Made by a program: the position numbers and the translations under genes. A model generated the notes under the pieces. The model did no database searches. It saw only the letters and a program-made list of their open reading frames with translations, and had not been told where the DNA came from. 64,000 bases of DNA from Aliiroseovarius halocynthiae (lineage in GTDB: Bacteria; Pseudomonadota; Alphaproteobacteria; Rhodobacterales; Rhodobacteraceae). This document shows positions 9,545 through 18,405 of this stretch, in pieces. Within the stretch, counting starts at the first letter, position 1, and each line of letters starts with the position of its first letter. The DNA lies in contig NZ_ML660024.1 of assembly GCF_007004645.1 (NCBI RefSeq), forward strand, positions 62,001-126,000. Reading direction: 5' to 3'.

Positions 9545-10153
9545 TCAGTATTCGACCCCAATCTGCGCTTTGATGCCCGACCGGAACGGGTGCTTCACCA
9601 ATTCCATTTCGGTCACCAGATCAGCGATCTCAATCAAATCGTCCGAAGCATTGCGCCCAGTCAAAACCACATGGGTCATGTCAGGCTTTTCTTCGACCAG
9701 AAACTTCACAACCTCGTTGATGTCGACATAGTCATAGCGAATGGCGATGTTGATTTCGTCCAGCAGCACCATCTTGTTGGCCGGGTCGCGGATCAGCTCT
9801 TTCGATTTTTCCCATGCGGCCTGCGCCATTTCGATATCACGCGTGCGGTCCTGCGTCTCCCAGGTAAAGCCCTCGCCCATCGTGTAGAATTCACAGATAT
9901 CGCTGAATTTGGCGTTGATCAGATCACGCTCGCCGCAATCCATGCCGCCCTTGATGAACTGCACAACGGCACATTTCATATCTGCCGCAATACAGCGGAA
10001 GATCATCCCGAACGCGGCCGAGCTTTTGCCCTTGCCCTTGCCCGTATGTACGATGATCAGACCCTTCTTGTCGGTCTTCGTCGCCATGATCTTGTCACGG
10101 GCAGCTTTCTTCTTTGCCATCTTCGTGGCGTGGCGATCGGGATCTACGGTCAT
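9545..10153 (-). CDS. cobO: Corrinoid adenosyltransferase CobO (CobA/BtuR type)
   Basis: A 202-residue ATP:corrinoid adenosyltransferase that attaches 5'-deoxyadenosine to cob(I)yrinic acid a,c-diamide or cobinamide. The P-loop HTGKGKGKSSAAFGM (about residues 35-49) is the CobO/BtuR variant. VVQFIKGG, the MVLLDEINIAI Walker-B-like strand and HVVLTGRNAS all fit the family. The basic N-terminus (MAKKKAARDK) is usual. The ATG at 10151-10153 (MTVDPDRHATKM) gives the normal length; a longer frame upstream is unlikely. Other cobalamin genes in the window are cobN and cobW (12.5-18.0 kb) and cobC and cobD (23.7-25.6 kb). Confidence 0.95.
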   Translation of the reverse strand: MTVDPDRHATKMAKKKAARDKIMATKTDKKGLIIVHTGKGKGKSSAAFGMIFRCIAADMKCAVVQFIKGGMDCGERDLINAKFSDICEFYTMGEGFTWETQDRTRDIEMAQAAWEKSKELIRDPANKMVLLDEINIAIRYDYVDINEVVKFLVEEKPDMTHVVLTGRNASDDLIEIADLVTEMELVKHPFRSGIKAQIGVEY

Positions 10154-10266
10154 TCTGGCCTCACTTCTGACTGTCCGTCCACTGTGAAAGCACACGCCCC
10201 CAGATGCAAGAGCGGGCGCCCCGAAAATCAGGACGCCCGCCTATTTTGGCCACCGTGAGTGGCGTA

Positions 10267-11472
10267 TTACTCGGCTGGTACCGCCGAGCTTTCGTCGCGG
10301 CCAAAATGCTGTTTGTTCAGACGAACAACCAAGGCAATCATGGCGAACTGGAAAGCTATGGCAATGGCGGAAATCACCCAGTACATGACCGAGAACTTGT
10401 CAATCACACCGGCTTTGACCAGACCCGAGTTCAAGAAGAAGTGCAGCAGAACTGACAGGGCGACACCTGGGCAGACCAGCGCATAGGAACCGGGCGAAGT
10501 TTCGTTGCCGAAGACAAAGCTTTTCCAGTACCCAACGCGCGACAGCACCACCAGACCCAGCAGACCAAACAGAACTTGGACAGCGATCAGACGGGCAAGG
10601 AACACCATGGTTTCGGCAGCCGAACCGTGGACATCAAACGTGGCATGCAGGCCGTGGTTTTGACGCATGAACATGATGCCCAGAATTGTCATCAGCGGGA
10701 TAACGATCATCAGCGTCGGCGCGGCTTCTTTGGCGGTCCCGTGATGCAGCATCGAGTTGAATGCAGTGAACAGGGCCAAAGCGGCATAGACGATGGCAGC
10801 CGTCCCAAAGAAAGTCGAACCCACCAGTGATACACCCACCACGATGGTGTTAGAGCTCATGGCCGCGGGGGCAGCAAAGCCCACAGCAGTCATGGCCAGC
10901 GCAAAGGACGGCAGCATCTGGGCAAAGCTGTTGTGTGCGGTCACGTCGAACACGCCGCCTTGGGACAAGACGCGGCCCAGGAAGTCACCGATATAGCTCA
11001 GCGCCAGAATGCCGATGGCCAGGAAGGCGGCCATGGCGAAGGGGAACAGGTATTCCACGATCGACCACAGGCCGGGCACGAAAACCAGTCCGGCAACGAA
11101 CATGCCGTTCACGCTCATCGCCAGCGCCAGCGGCATGGCAAGGATGGTGGTTTCGGCGTTCGAGTTCTTCAGTGCTGAATAGCCTTCGGTTTTACGGAAG
11201 GCCGAGAAGCTTTTCAGGTTCCAGATCAGGTATTTCAGGTTCAAGAAGACCATCGCGGCGATACCGACCCACGCGACGATGATGGCGGTTTGCAGCCCCA
11301 TCGCCCCGGTGGTGAATGCGGCCATGATATCTTCAAAAACCGGGACCGGTTTGCCTGGATGTTTCACCCAGAACATTAGGTACATGAAGAAGGTGACCGA
11401 CAGGCCACCGGCCCCGACCGAGGCCAGAAAGTAAAGCGGCGAATATTTATCCGCGGGACGAGAGGTTTGCAT
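10267..11472 (-). CDS. Polytopic inner-membrane protein, unknown function
   Basis: A 401-residue protein with about ten hydrophobic helices, short polar loops, a cytoplasmic-looking N-terminus (MQTSRPADKYSPLYFL) and a charged C-terminus. Helix number and spacing resemble the TehA/SLAC1 group of anion and tellurite-resistance channels. I also recall a database family called TsoY with this look, some members of which are selenoproteins, but I cannot confirm membership. Histidines in LHHGTAKE and MRQNHGLHATFDVHG could bind metal or heme. The start ATG has a GGAG site. A 22-bp inverted repeat about 43 bases upstream suggests dedicated regulation. It appears to be transcribed alone. Confidence 0.75.
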   Translation of the reverse strand: MQTSRPADKYSPLYFLASVGAGGLSVTFFMYLMFWVKHPGKPVPVFEDIMAAFTTGAMGLQTAIIVAWVGIAAMVFLNLKYLIWNLKSFSAFRKTEGYSALKNSNAETTILAMPLALAMSVNGMFVAGLVFVPGLWSIVEYLFPFAMAAFLAIGILALSYIGDFLGRVLSQGGVFDVTAHNSFAQMLPSFALAMTAVGFAAPAAMSSNTIVVGVSLVGSTFFGTAAIVYAALALFTAFNSMLHHGTAKEAAPTLMIVIPLMTILGIMFMRQNHGLHATFDVHGSAAETMVFLARLIAVQVLFGLLGLVVLSRVGYWKSFVFGNETSPGSYALVCPGVALSVLLHFFLNSGLVKAGVIDKFSVMYWVISAIAIAFQFAMIALVVRLNKQHFGRDESSAVPAE

Positions 11473-11514
11473 CGGATTGCTCCATTCATATTCGTTTTCT
11501 TGAATATCTTATAA

Positions 11515-11536
11515 TTGCAAATGCAACAGTTTGCAA
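11515..11536. promoter_or_regulatory. Inverted repeat, probable operator
   Basis: TTGCAAA (11515-11521) and TTTGCAA (11530-11536) form a perfect 7-bp inverted repeat with an 8-bp spacer. A second nested repeat, TTGCA-AA-TGCAA, covers 11515-11526. It sits 43 bases upstream of the start codon of the membrane-protein gene on the minus strand, where an operator overlapping the promoter would lie. The cognate regulator is not identified. Confidence 0.55.
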
Positions 11537-11633
11537 GTCATCAGGCTGCACAAGTTGTCGCGGGGCGAAAATGCATGGATTTACCGATTGTTAACCAAGG
11601 CACCGCAAAGTGCAGGGGAAGGAGACACCGACC

Positions 11634-11948
11634 ATGCGCCTTGCCCATTCCCTTGTTTTACTAGGCCTATCAGCCCTCGCTGCCTGTGATAGCCCCAGCC
11701 CGCAATTCATGCATCGCGACACCGCGACCACACGGATCGAGGTCGAAGGATCCACATTTTCCGTACATCAGCGCGAGAACTGGGTCGAGGTCTATCGCAT
11801 CGGATTCGAGGTCCTGCCCCGACTTCCGGTGATTCTGGCGCGCTCTAAAACAGCGATTGAGCAGGCCACCGGATGCACGGTTGTCGAGGGGTCCCTGAGC
11901 GGCGACCAAGCCATTCAGCGCGCGGAAATTGACTGCGATACGGCTTAA
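11634..11948 (+). CDS. Small predicted lipoprotein
   Basis: A 104-residue protein with a hydrophobic N-terminal segment ending in LSALAAC, a good lipobox with the lipid-modified cysteine at about residue 18. It should be an outer- or inner-membrane lipoprotein. The mature part has no motif I recognise; two cysteines near the C-terminus (TGCTVVEG and IDCDTA) could form a disulfide. The ATG at 11634 follows AAGGAGACACC, which favours it over the in-frame ATG 24 bases upstream. Its last four bases overlap the end of the convergent nucleotidyltransferase gene. Function unknown. Confidence 0.72.
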   Translation: MRLAHSLVLLGLSALAACDSPSPQFMHRDTATTRIEVEGSTFSVHQRENWVEVYRIGFEVLPRLPVILARSKTAIEQATGCTVVEGSLSGDQAIQRAEIDCDTA

Positions 11949-12550
11949 CTATTTGGCCAAGGTATGACCGTCAGTTCCGGCCATTGCGCCTTTTGGCGCG
12001 CGGCTTTCGCCTCGTGTGTGGCGCGGTTGTTTCGGATCGGGTTTGGCGTCACCCGAAACGCGAAGATGTCATCCAACCCATAGGGCGCATAGGTTTTTAG
12101 GCTGTCATCGCGCTGAAGCCGCACTCCCACGCAATGGGTACGGCAGGCAAAACGGTCGATCCCTTCGCGCGCATCACGCAGCGGGGAATACGCCTCGCCG
12201 AAATGGTGTTCGTACCACAGATGCACCCGCGCCTGATTGCGGATTTCGACCAGCGGATCCTGCGGGAACAGCGCGTCACCGCGTTTGATCACCCGGTCCT
12301 CGGACTCGTAACTGGTGTCGGGATCGAAATAAAACAGATCCGCATCCTTGATCCCATGACGCAAATCGCGCCCGGTCAGGCTGTTCCACACCGTGTTATA
12401 GATCGCACCGGACACCAGCCACCAATCCGGCAAATCCATGTCCCGCGCGATCTGTAGCACCTGCATCAAATGCGGCGCGCCGCGAATGATCTGCTCCAGC
12501 GTGTTCCGCTGTGTGGCATCGTCCAGCCCGGCAAACCGCAGATGAGTCAT
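11945..12550 (-). CDS. Nucleotidyltransferase family protein
   Basis: A 201-residue protein of the nucleotidyltransferase-like family often annotated PF06042. WWLVSGAIYNTVWNSLTGRD (about 37-56) leads into KDADLFYFD, a GS...D-x-D arrangement typical of the polymerase-beta-like fold, and VHLWYEHHFGE lies near 120. The substrate is unknown. The ATG at 12548-12550 overlaps the cobN stop by four bases (ATGA), which points to translational coupling and fixes the start; the longer open frame runs into cobN. Its position at the end of the cobalamin operon is suggestive, but a role in cobalamin synthesis is not established. Confidence 0.82.
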   Translation of the reverse strand: MTHLRFAGLDDATQRNTLEQIIRGAPHLMQVLQIARDMDLPDWWLVSGAIYNTVWNSLTGRDLRHGIKDADLFYFDPDTSYESEDRVIKRGDALFPQDPLVEIRNQARVHLWYEHHFGEAYSPLRDAREGIDRFACRTHCVGVRLQRDDSLKTYAPYGLDDIFAFRVTPNPIRNNRATHEAKAARQKAQWPELTVIPWPNS

Positions 12551-15500
12551 CGGATCTGATCCAGCATCGCGCGGGCCGAGTTTGACCGCGGTGTCCAAAG
12601 CCCTCGTTCGATCGCTTCGCGCAGACGTTCCGCGATCTCTTTCAGGGCTGGATCGTTATGTTCTTCGATGAAATCGCGCGTGTCGTCGTCTTCAATGAAC
12701 GCACCATAGACCAGATCAAAGTGATGGCTGCGCACCGCGCCCGTCGTGGCCGCGAAGGCAAACATATAGTCAACCGTCGCTGCAATCTCGAACGCGCCTT
12801 TATAGCCGTGGCGCTTCACCCCATCGATCCATTTCGGGTTCACAACACGCGAACGGACCACGCGCCCGATTTCGTCTTCCAGCGTACGGATCACCGGACG
12901 TTCAGGGCGCGAGTGGTCGTTGTGATAGATCGGTCGATCCCGCCCCTGAAGCGTCGACACAGCCGCCGCTGCACCCCCTTCAAACTGATAGTAATCGTCG
13001 CTATCCAACAGGTCGTGTTCGCGGTTGTCCTGATTCTGCACAATGGCTTCGACCTGCCCAAGCCGCGCCTCGAACCCTTCGCGGTCGCGAGTGCCTTCGC
13101 TGCCCGCGCCATAGGCATAGCCGCCCCATTCCAGATAGGCCTCGGCCAGATCGGCTTTATCGGCCCAAAGCCGCTCATCAATCATCGCCTGAAGTCCCGC
13201 ACCATAGGCGCCGGGTTTCGACCCATAGACCCGCGACGCACCCCCGCCCGCACGTACACGCGCGGCGGCGGGGTTTACATCGTCCGGTTCGTCCATCGCC
13301 TGCACTGCACGCGCGGCGCTATCCATCAAGGCGATCAACTGCGGGAAGGCATCGCGGAAGAACCCCGACACACGCAAGGTGACGTCCACGCGGGGTCGGC
13401 CCAAGGCAGACGATGGGATCACTTCGAAACCGGTCACACGGCGGTTGGCGCTGTCCCATTTGGGCTTCACACCCATCAGCGCCAAGGCTTGCGCGATATC
13501 ATCGCCGCCTGTGCGCATATTGGCGGTGCCCCATGCCGTCAGCAGCATCGTACGCGGCCAGTCCCCATGAGTTTGAAGATGCTTGTCGATCAACAAGCTC
13601 GCCGATTTCCAGCCCAGCGACCATGCGGTCGGGGTCGGCACCGCACGGCTGTCGACCGAGAAGAAGTTCCGTCCCGTCGGCAACACATCCAAACGCCCGC
13701 GGGTGGGCGCGCCGGATGGCGCAGGGGCGACGAATTGCCCGCCAAGGGCGGTGAGAAGCCCCTTCCCCTCCTCTGGTCCGCAAGCCCGCACAGACGGCAA
13801 TACCTGCGCATGATAGGCATCCAGAACCGGGCGGGTTGCGGCGAACTCTTCCGGCACCTCATCCCATGTTACCGCAGCCTGCGCCAGCAGCTCCAGCCGT
13901 TCAACCGTGTCGCCATTGCTGCGCCAGTTTCCGGCCTCGATCGCCTCCAACAGCGCATGACGTGGGCCGTCATATTTGGTCGCCATCTCGCAATCCAACG
14001 GATCAATCTCCACGCCGCAATCCGTGGCGAGCGCCCGGATCAGGGACGCATCGCCGCCCTCGCCCTGCCCGCGCGGGACACGGACCAGCGCAATGCCAAG
14101 ATCACGTTCCAGATCCCCAATCGGAGACTGCCCGAACACGTGCAACCCGTCACGGATTTGCGCCTCTTTCAACTCGCACAGATAGGCATCCAGCTTGGCC
14201 AAATCGCTGTCTTCATCCTCGCCCGACATACCTACATCGGCATCCAGCCCAGTGGCTTGGGTCAGGGTCAGGATCTCGCGCCGCAAATGCACGATCCGAC
14301 GGGGATCGACACCAGCGGCTTCATAGTATTCATCCACCAACGCTTCCAGATCGCGCAGCGGACCATAGGTCTCGGCCCGCGCCAGCGGCGGCGTCAGGTG
14401 GTCGATGATCACCGCTTGCGCACGGCGCTTGGCCTGCGTGCCCTCGCCGGGATCGTTCACGATGAACGGATATATATGGGGCATCGGGCCCATCACAGCC
14501 TCGGGCCAGCACGTTTCGGACAAAGCAACGGCTTTACCCGGCAGCCATTCAAGGTTCCCGTGCTTGCCCATGTGGACCAGCGCGTGCGCGCCGAACGTGT
14601 GGCGCAGCCAGAAATAGAAGGCCAGATAGTTGTGTGGCGGGACAAGGTCGGGCGAGTGATAGGTCTCGGTCGGGTCAATATTATAGCCCCGCGCGGGCTG
14701 CACCCCGACAACCGCGTTGCCATAAGTCAGGATCGACAGGGCAAACGCCCCGTCCACGAAAAACGGATCCGCTTCGGGTGCACCCCAGCGGCTTTCCATC
14801 GCCTCGCGCATCTCCCACGGCAGGGCATCATAGAAGCGACGATAATCTTCCAGCGTCAGGCGCTCGCCGCCCACACGATCCGCCCGGTCGGTCAGCCAGT
14901 TCGTCGGCCCCGTCATCACGGCCTGCATCAAGGCATCGCTGTCCGCAGGGACATCCGCAATCGCGTATCCCTGATCAGACAGTAACCCCAGCGCATGAAC
15001 CACCGCTGCAGGCGTATCCAGGCCCACGCCATTGGCAAGCCGCCCATCCTTGTTGGGATAGTTGGCCATGATCAACGCGACTTTGCGATTGGCTGCTCCA
15101 GCGCGACGTAATCGCGCCCAGTTTGCGGCAAGCTCGGCCACAAACTGCACCCGGTCGCCCAGCGCCTTGTAGGTCGCGATGGGGCATTCGGTGGCCTCGT
15201 CAAAGAACGCCTCGCCCTTGAATGAAATCGCACGCGACAGGATGCGGCCGTCCACTTCGGGCAGGGCTACATTCATCGCGATGTCGCGCGCAGACAGACC
15301 GGTCAGCCCTTCGGCCCAAGCCTCTTCGCTTGATCCCGCCAGCACCACCTGAAACACCGGTGCCGCATTGCACCACGGCGCTTCAAAGGGGTTCGATGCC
15401 CCTTTGGACGCCTCCCCTTGATGCGGCGAGCCAACGGCGAACGAGGTACAGTTCAGGATGACCTCGGGCGCGACCTCGGTGAACAAGCTTTCCAGCGTGG

Positions 15501-16239
15501 CGACGGACACCGGATCCTTCAAAGACGCTACGAACACGGGCAGTGGGTTCAGTCCCTGCCGCAGAAGCGACCTCACCAGACGATTGATCGGATTCAGCCC
15601 CGCGCCCTGCACCAGCGCGCGATAAAAGACGACGGGCACAATAGGGGCGTCGTCGCTCCACGCCTCTTGTGCGGCAGACAATTCGGCCACGCCTGCGCCC
15701 GGCCAATAAACACCTGCGCGCAACAGCGGCCGCGCGGCTTCGGGGCGCTCGCCGCCCAACATCATCACCTTAGCGTAATTCAGAAACCCAACAGAGTTCT
15801 CTGGCCCGCCCTCGACCAAATAGGCCCAAAGCGCATCGTAGTCTTCGTCCGACACCGTCGACAGCGCCCGCAGTTCGGCATCTGGCTTGTCATCTCCGGG
15901 CAGCAGCGCCAAAGGCACGCCCGCGTCACGCAGATGGGCCGCATATTGCTCGGCCCCGTATTTCCAGTAGCCAACGCCGCCAAGCACCCGCGCCACGACC
16001 AGCCGAGATTTCGTCGCGCAATTGTCGATATGCAAATCAACCGACATTGGGTGCGCCAGATGCATCATGTTGGCCAGACGCAGTCCCGGTGCGCCCGCCA
16101 TCTCGGCCCGCGCTTGGGCCAGCCCTACAAGTTCCGTGTCTGCGGCCGAAATGAACACCAGATCCGATGGCGTCTGCCCCAGATCAACCGGTTCTTTCCC
16201 GTCATCAATGCTGCCCGGAGTGGCTGCCAGAAGATGCAT
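12547..16239 (-). CDS. cobN: Cobaltochelatase subunit CobN
   Basis: A 1230-residue protein, the usual CobN size. CobN is the large, corrinoid-binding subunit of the ATP-dependent CobNST complex that inserts cobalt into hydrogenobyrinic acid a,c-diamide in the oxygen-dependent pathway. Typical segments are ALIMANYPNKDGRLANGVGLDTP (about 390), YNIDPTETYHSPDLVPPHNY, HTFGAHALVHMGKHGNLEWLPGK (about 545-567), and the C-terminal IGRVVRSRVVNPKWIDGVKRHGYKGA. The start ATG at 16237-16239 follows an AAGGGACG site. CobS and CobT are not in the window. A cobalamin riboswitch lies upstream of cobW, about 1.8 kb before this gene, and probably governs the unit. Confidence 0.97.
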   Translation of the reverse strand: MHLLAATPGSIDDGKEPVDLGQTPSDLVFISAADTELVGLAQARAEMAGAPGLRLANMMHLAHPMSVDLHIDNCATKSRLVVARVLGGVGYWKYGAEQYAAHLRDAGVPLALLPGDDKPDAELRALSTVSDEDYDALWAYLVEGGPENSVGFLNYAKVMMLGGERPEAARPLLRAGVYWPGAGVAELSAAQEAWSDDAPIVPVVFYRALVQGAGLNPINRLVRSLLRQGLNPLPVFVASLKDPVSVATLESLFTEVAPEVILNCTSFAVGSPHQGEASKGASNPFEAPWCNAAPVFQVVLAGSSEEAWAEGLTGLSARDIAMNVALPEVDGRILSRAISFKGEAFFDEATECPIATYKALGDRVQFVAELAANWARLRRAGAANRKVALIMANYPNKDGRLANGVGLDTPAAVVHALGLLSDQGYAIADVPADSDALMQAVMTGPTNWLTDRADRVGGERLTLEDYRRFYDALPWEMREAMESRWGAPEADPFFVDGAFALSILTYGNAVVGVQPARGYNIDPTETYHSPDLVPPHNYLAFYFWLRHTFGAHALVHMGKHGNLEWLPGKAVALSETCWPEAVMGPMPHIYPFIVNDPGEGTQAKRRAQAVIIDHLTPPLARAETYGPLRDLEALVDEYYEAAGVDPRRIVHLRREILTLTQATGLDADVGMSGEDEDSDLAKLDAYLCELKEAQIRDGLHVFGQSPIGDLERDLGIALVRVPRGQGEGGDASLIRALATDCGVEIDPLDCEMATKYDGPRHALLEAIEAGNWRSNGDTVERLELLAQAAVTWDEVPEEFAATRPVLDAYHAQVLPSVRACGPEEGKGLLTALGGQFVAPAPSGAPTRGRLDVLPTGRNFFSVDSRAVPTPTAWSLGWKSASLLIDKHLQTHGDWPRTMLLTAWGTANMRTGGDDIAQALALMGVKPKWDSANRRVTGFEVIPSSALGRPRVDVTLRVSGFFRDAFPQLIALMDSAARAVQAMDEPDDVNPAAARVRAGGGASRVYGSKPGAYGAGLQAMIDERLWADKADLAEAYLEWGGYAYGAGSEGTRDREGFEARLGQVEAIVQNQDNREHDLLDSDDYYQFEGGAAAAVSTLQGRDRPIYHNDHSRPERPVIRTLEDEIGRVVRSRVVNPKWIDGVKRHGYKGAFEIAATVDYMFAFAATTGAVRSHHFDLVYGAFIEDDDTRDFIEEHNDPALKEIAERLREAIERGLWTPRSNSARAMLDQIR

Positions 16240-16302
16240 GTCGCGTCCCTTGCGTTAAGATGTTATGGACCGGCCAAACATGACCCGATCAAGGTGAACC
16301 CT

Positions 16303-16467
16303 ATGGATTATAAAGCTGCTGGCGCGCCGAAACCTGCGAAGGGCAAGCCCCGCCATTCCGAACATAACGCCCGCGGGACCGAGAAGAACCCGCTGAACCG
16401 GAAAGACGACAAATCAGCGCTTCTGGCGCGGATGAAAGCTGCTGCCGACAAGTGCAAAAAGGCGTAA
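16303..16467 (+). CDS. Small basic hypothetical protein, 54 aa
   Basis: A 54-codon frame (MDYKAAGAPKPAKGKPRHSE to DKCKKA) with a good ribosome site, AAGGTG, six bases before the ATG at 16303-16305. The protein is rich in lysine, alanine and proline, has no membrane segment, and looks largely disordered with a C-terminal amphipathic helix. Similar short proteins are, as I recall, conserved in roseobacters, without known function. It lies on the opposite strand between cobN and the GNAT gene, inside what otherwise looks like one cobalamin transcription unit. Its real start is internal to a much longer frame that is only a cobN shadow. Confidence 0.68.
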   Translation: MDYKAAGAPKPAKGKPRHSEHNARGTEKNPLNRKDDKSALLARMKAAADKCKKA

Positions 16468-16474
16468 GCGCCGA

Positions 16475-16927
16475 TCACAGCGCCTTCTCCATGAAAATCG
16501 AGCTGTTGGCTTCAGGATAGTCGCCAAACGGACCGCATTTGGAGAACCCGGCCCGTTCATACAGGCGGTGCGCTGCATAAAGCACGTTGCCTGTTTCCAG
16601 CTTCATCGCCTCATGTCCCTGCGCCCGAGAGGTGGCTTCGATCTGGCGCAGCAGAGCCTCGCCCACGCCTTTCCCGCGCGCATCGGGCGAGACGAACATT
16701 GATTTCACCTCGCCATAATCACCCTTGTCGGCCAGTGCGCCGGTCCCCAGCACCACGTCGCCCTCGCGTGCCACGAAGAACGAAACTTCAGGCACGCACA
16801 GGTCATCGATGTTCAGAAAGAAATTATCCTCGGGGGGAAACAAGCTCTCCATCAGGGCGTGGCTTTGCTGTAGCAAGGCCGTGGCCTGAGGATCACGCGG
16901 ATCGCCTGGGACAACTTCGATCGTCAT
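16475..16927 (-). CDS. GNAT-family N-acetyltransferase
   Basis: A 150-residue acetyl-CoA-dependent acetyltransferase. VLGTGALADKGDYGEVKSMFVSPDARGKGVGEALL (about 60-95) contains strand 4 and the acetyl-CoA pyrophosphate loop (R/Q-x-x-G-x-G/A), and MKLETGNVLYAAHRLYERAGF is the conserved end of the fold. The substrate cannot be inferred. Its start overlaps the cobW stop by four bases (16924-16927), so it is translationally coupled to cobW under the riboswitch. Nothing in the sequence links it to corrinoids beyond that. Confidence 0.88.
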   Translation of the reverse strand: MTIEVVPGDPRDPQATALLQQSHALMESLFPPEDNFFLNIDDLCVPEVSFFVAREGDVVLGTGALADKGDYGEVKSMFVSPDARGKGVGEALLRQIEATSRAQGHEAMKLETGNVLYAAHRLYERAGFSKCGPFGDYPEANSSIFMEKAL

Positions 16928-18036
16928 GCGGACAGCGCCTGTTCAATCGCAGCCCGATCCAGCCCCGACTGCCCGATGACCACAAGACGTGTCTCGCGGG
17001 TCTGGGTACCAAAGGGTTGGTCGAAATACGTATCCACACGCGGGCCAACCGCTTGAAGCGTCAGACGCATCGGCTTGCCTTCTACGGCTGCGAAGCCTTT
17101 CAGGCGCAGAATGTTGTTGGCGCGGATGACGTCAGCAACTTTCTCGGCAAAGGCTTCTGGATCGGCAACCTCGCCCAGCGTGACCACGAAGCTTTCGAAC
17201 GCATCATGGTCGTGATCGTGGTGGTGGTGATGGTGATGGTCGTCATCGTGATCATTGTGATGGTGGTCGTCGTCATGGTCGTGGTGGTGATCATCGTGAT
17301 GATGATGCCCCTTCTCGTGAAGCGACAGACGGGCATCCATATCATCCTCGGCGCCCATGCCCTGACCCAACAGAACCTCGACCGGCAGCGCACCCATGGT
17401 CGAGCGCACGACCTGCACCCCGTCACGGCTGTCGCCCGTCAGTTGTGAGACCAGTTGATCTGCCTCGCCTTCCGCCAGCAGGTCGGACTTGTTCACGACA
17501 ATCATGTCCGCACATGCCACCTGATCCTTGAACAGCTCGGACAGAGGCGTCTCGTGATCCAGATTTTCGTCCAGCTTTCGCTGTGCTTCCACGGCATCCA
17601 GATTCGACGCGAACTGACCGTCAAACACGGCTTTCCCGTCCACAACGGTGACAACACCATCCACAGTCACGCGGGTCGAAATCTCGGGCCATTGGAACGC
17701 ACGCACCAAGGGCTGCGGCAGGGCCAGACCCGAGGTTTCAATCACGATGTGATCGGGTGGGGTGTCGCGATCCAGCAGCTTTTCCAGCGTCGGGATGAAA
17801 TCTTCAGCGACGGTGCAGCAGATGCAACCGTTCGACAGCTCCATGATATCATCCTCGGTGCAGGTTTCGTCCCCGCAGCCTTTCAGGATGTCGCCATCCA
17901 CGCCCAAATCGCCAAACTCGTTGATGATCAGCGCGATGCGCTTGCCCTTGGCGTTGTCCAGCATGTGGCGGATCAGGGTCGTCTTGCCCGCGCCCAGAAA
18001 ACCGGTGACCACGGTTGCAGGTATCTTCGCTTGCAT
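16924..18036 (-). CDS. cobW: CobW-type GTPase / metal chaperone
   Basis: A 370-residue G3E GTPase. The Walker A motif GFLGAGKTTLIRHML is near residue 13, the metal-binding motif NGCICCTV near 70, the IVIETSG switch near 95, and the NKSD guanine motif near 185. Between about 240 and 275 is a dense run of His and Asp (over 20 His), a likely metal-binding loop, followed by the CobW C-terminal domain (about 277-365). CobW delivers cobalt to CobN in aerobic cobalamin synthesis. A cobalamin riboswitch lies 45 bases upstream. Zinc-linked COG0523 proteins are similar, but the riboswitch and cobN favour cobalt. Confidence 0.93.
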   Translation of the reverse strand: MQAKIPATVVTGFLGAGKTTLIRHMLDNAKGKRIALIINEFGDLGVDGDILKGCGDETCTEDDIMELSNGCICCTVAEDFIPTLEKLLDRDTPPDHIVIETSGLALPQPLVRAFQWPEISTRVTVDGVVTVVDGKAVFDGQFASNLDAVEAQRKLDENLDHETPLSELFKDQVACADMIVVNKSDLLAEGEADQLVSQLTGDSRDGVQVVRSTMGALPVEVLLGQGMGAEDDMDARLSLHEKGHHHHDDHHHDHDDDHHHNDHDDDHHHHHHHDHDHDAFESFVVTLGEVADPEAFAEKVADVIRANNILRLKGFAAVEGKPMRLTLQAVGPRVDTYFDQPFGTQTRETRLVVIGQSGLDRAAIEQALSA

Positions 18037-18080
18037 CTTATCCTCCTTCGCCCGTCTCCCCGACGGGTGGGTTGCATATG

Positions 18081-18255
18081 TGCATGGCAGGTCTCCTGGC
18101 TTTGCGGGTCGAAGCGCGCCGCCGCCTTCCCGACCCTTTGGGTCAGTGGCACTGGCGGGCGCTCTCCGCTTACAGTCGCGGGGGCGGCTGCACCATCAGA
18201 CCCCGGATTGGGTCGTCCCCGGTGCATTCCCTTTTGTCCCATCGGGAACCATGCA
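18081..18255 (-). promoter_or_regulatory. Cobalamin (AdoCbl) riboswitch upstream of cobW
   Basis: Read on the minus strand, this leader shows the full class pattern: a P1 stem (TGCATGG, 18255-18249, with CCATGCA, 18087-18081), GGGAATGCACC, GGTGCAGCC, GCGACTGTAAGCGG, the CCACTG segment, GGGAAGGC, and the B12 box AGCCAGGAGACCTGCC at 18101-18086. It ends about 45 bases before cobW. Binding of adenosylcobalamin should lower expression of cobW and the genes behind it. No clear terminator is seen after the box, so control at ribosome access is more likely. Confidence 0.95.
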
Positions 18256-18405
18256 GAACGTCTTTGCCGCGCAAGGGGGCAAAGGGTCAAGATCGAAACC
18301 GACCTTGCGGGCAGGTTTGGCGGCAACAAATCCACGCCCTGAAGGCCCAAAATGCAATATCTTGTGGATAAGTCGCCCATTTCGACCACATATCGGTCCC
18401 CGCCG

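Noticed and set aside
12658-14985. 775-codon open frame on the plus strand
   Set aside because: It is antisense to cobN, a well-supported gene, and its translation is low-complexity Arg/His/Pro sequence typical of GC-rich shadows.
15418-16467. 349-codon plus-strand frame antisense to cobN
   Set aside because: Only its last 54 codons have a ribosome site and gene-like composition; that part was called separately at 16303-16467.
17220-17320. Simple-sequence run of GTGGTGATG-type repeats
   Set aside because: It is the codon pattern of the His/Asp-rich metal-binding loop of CobW, in frame on the minus strand.
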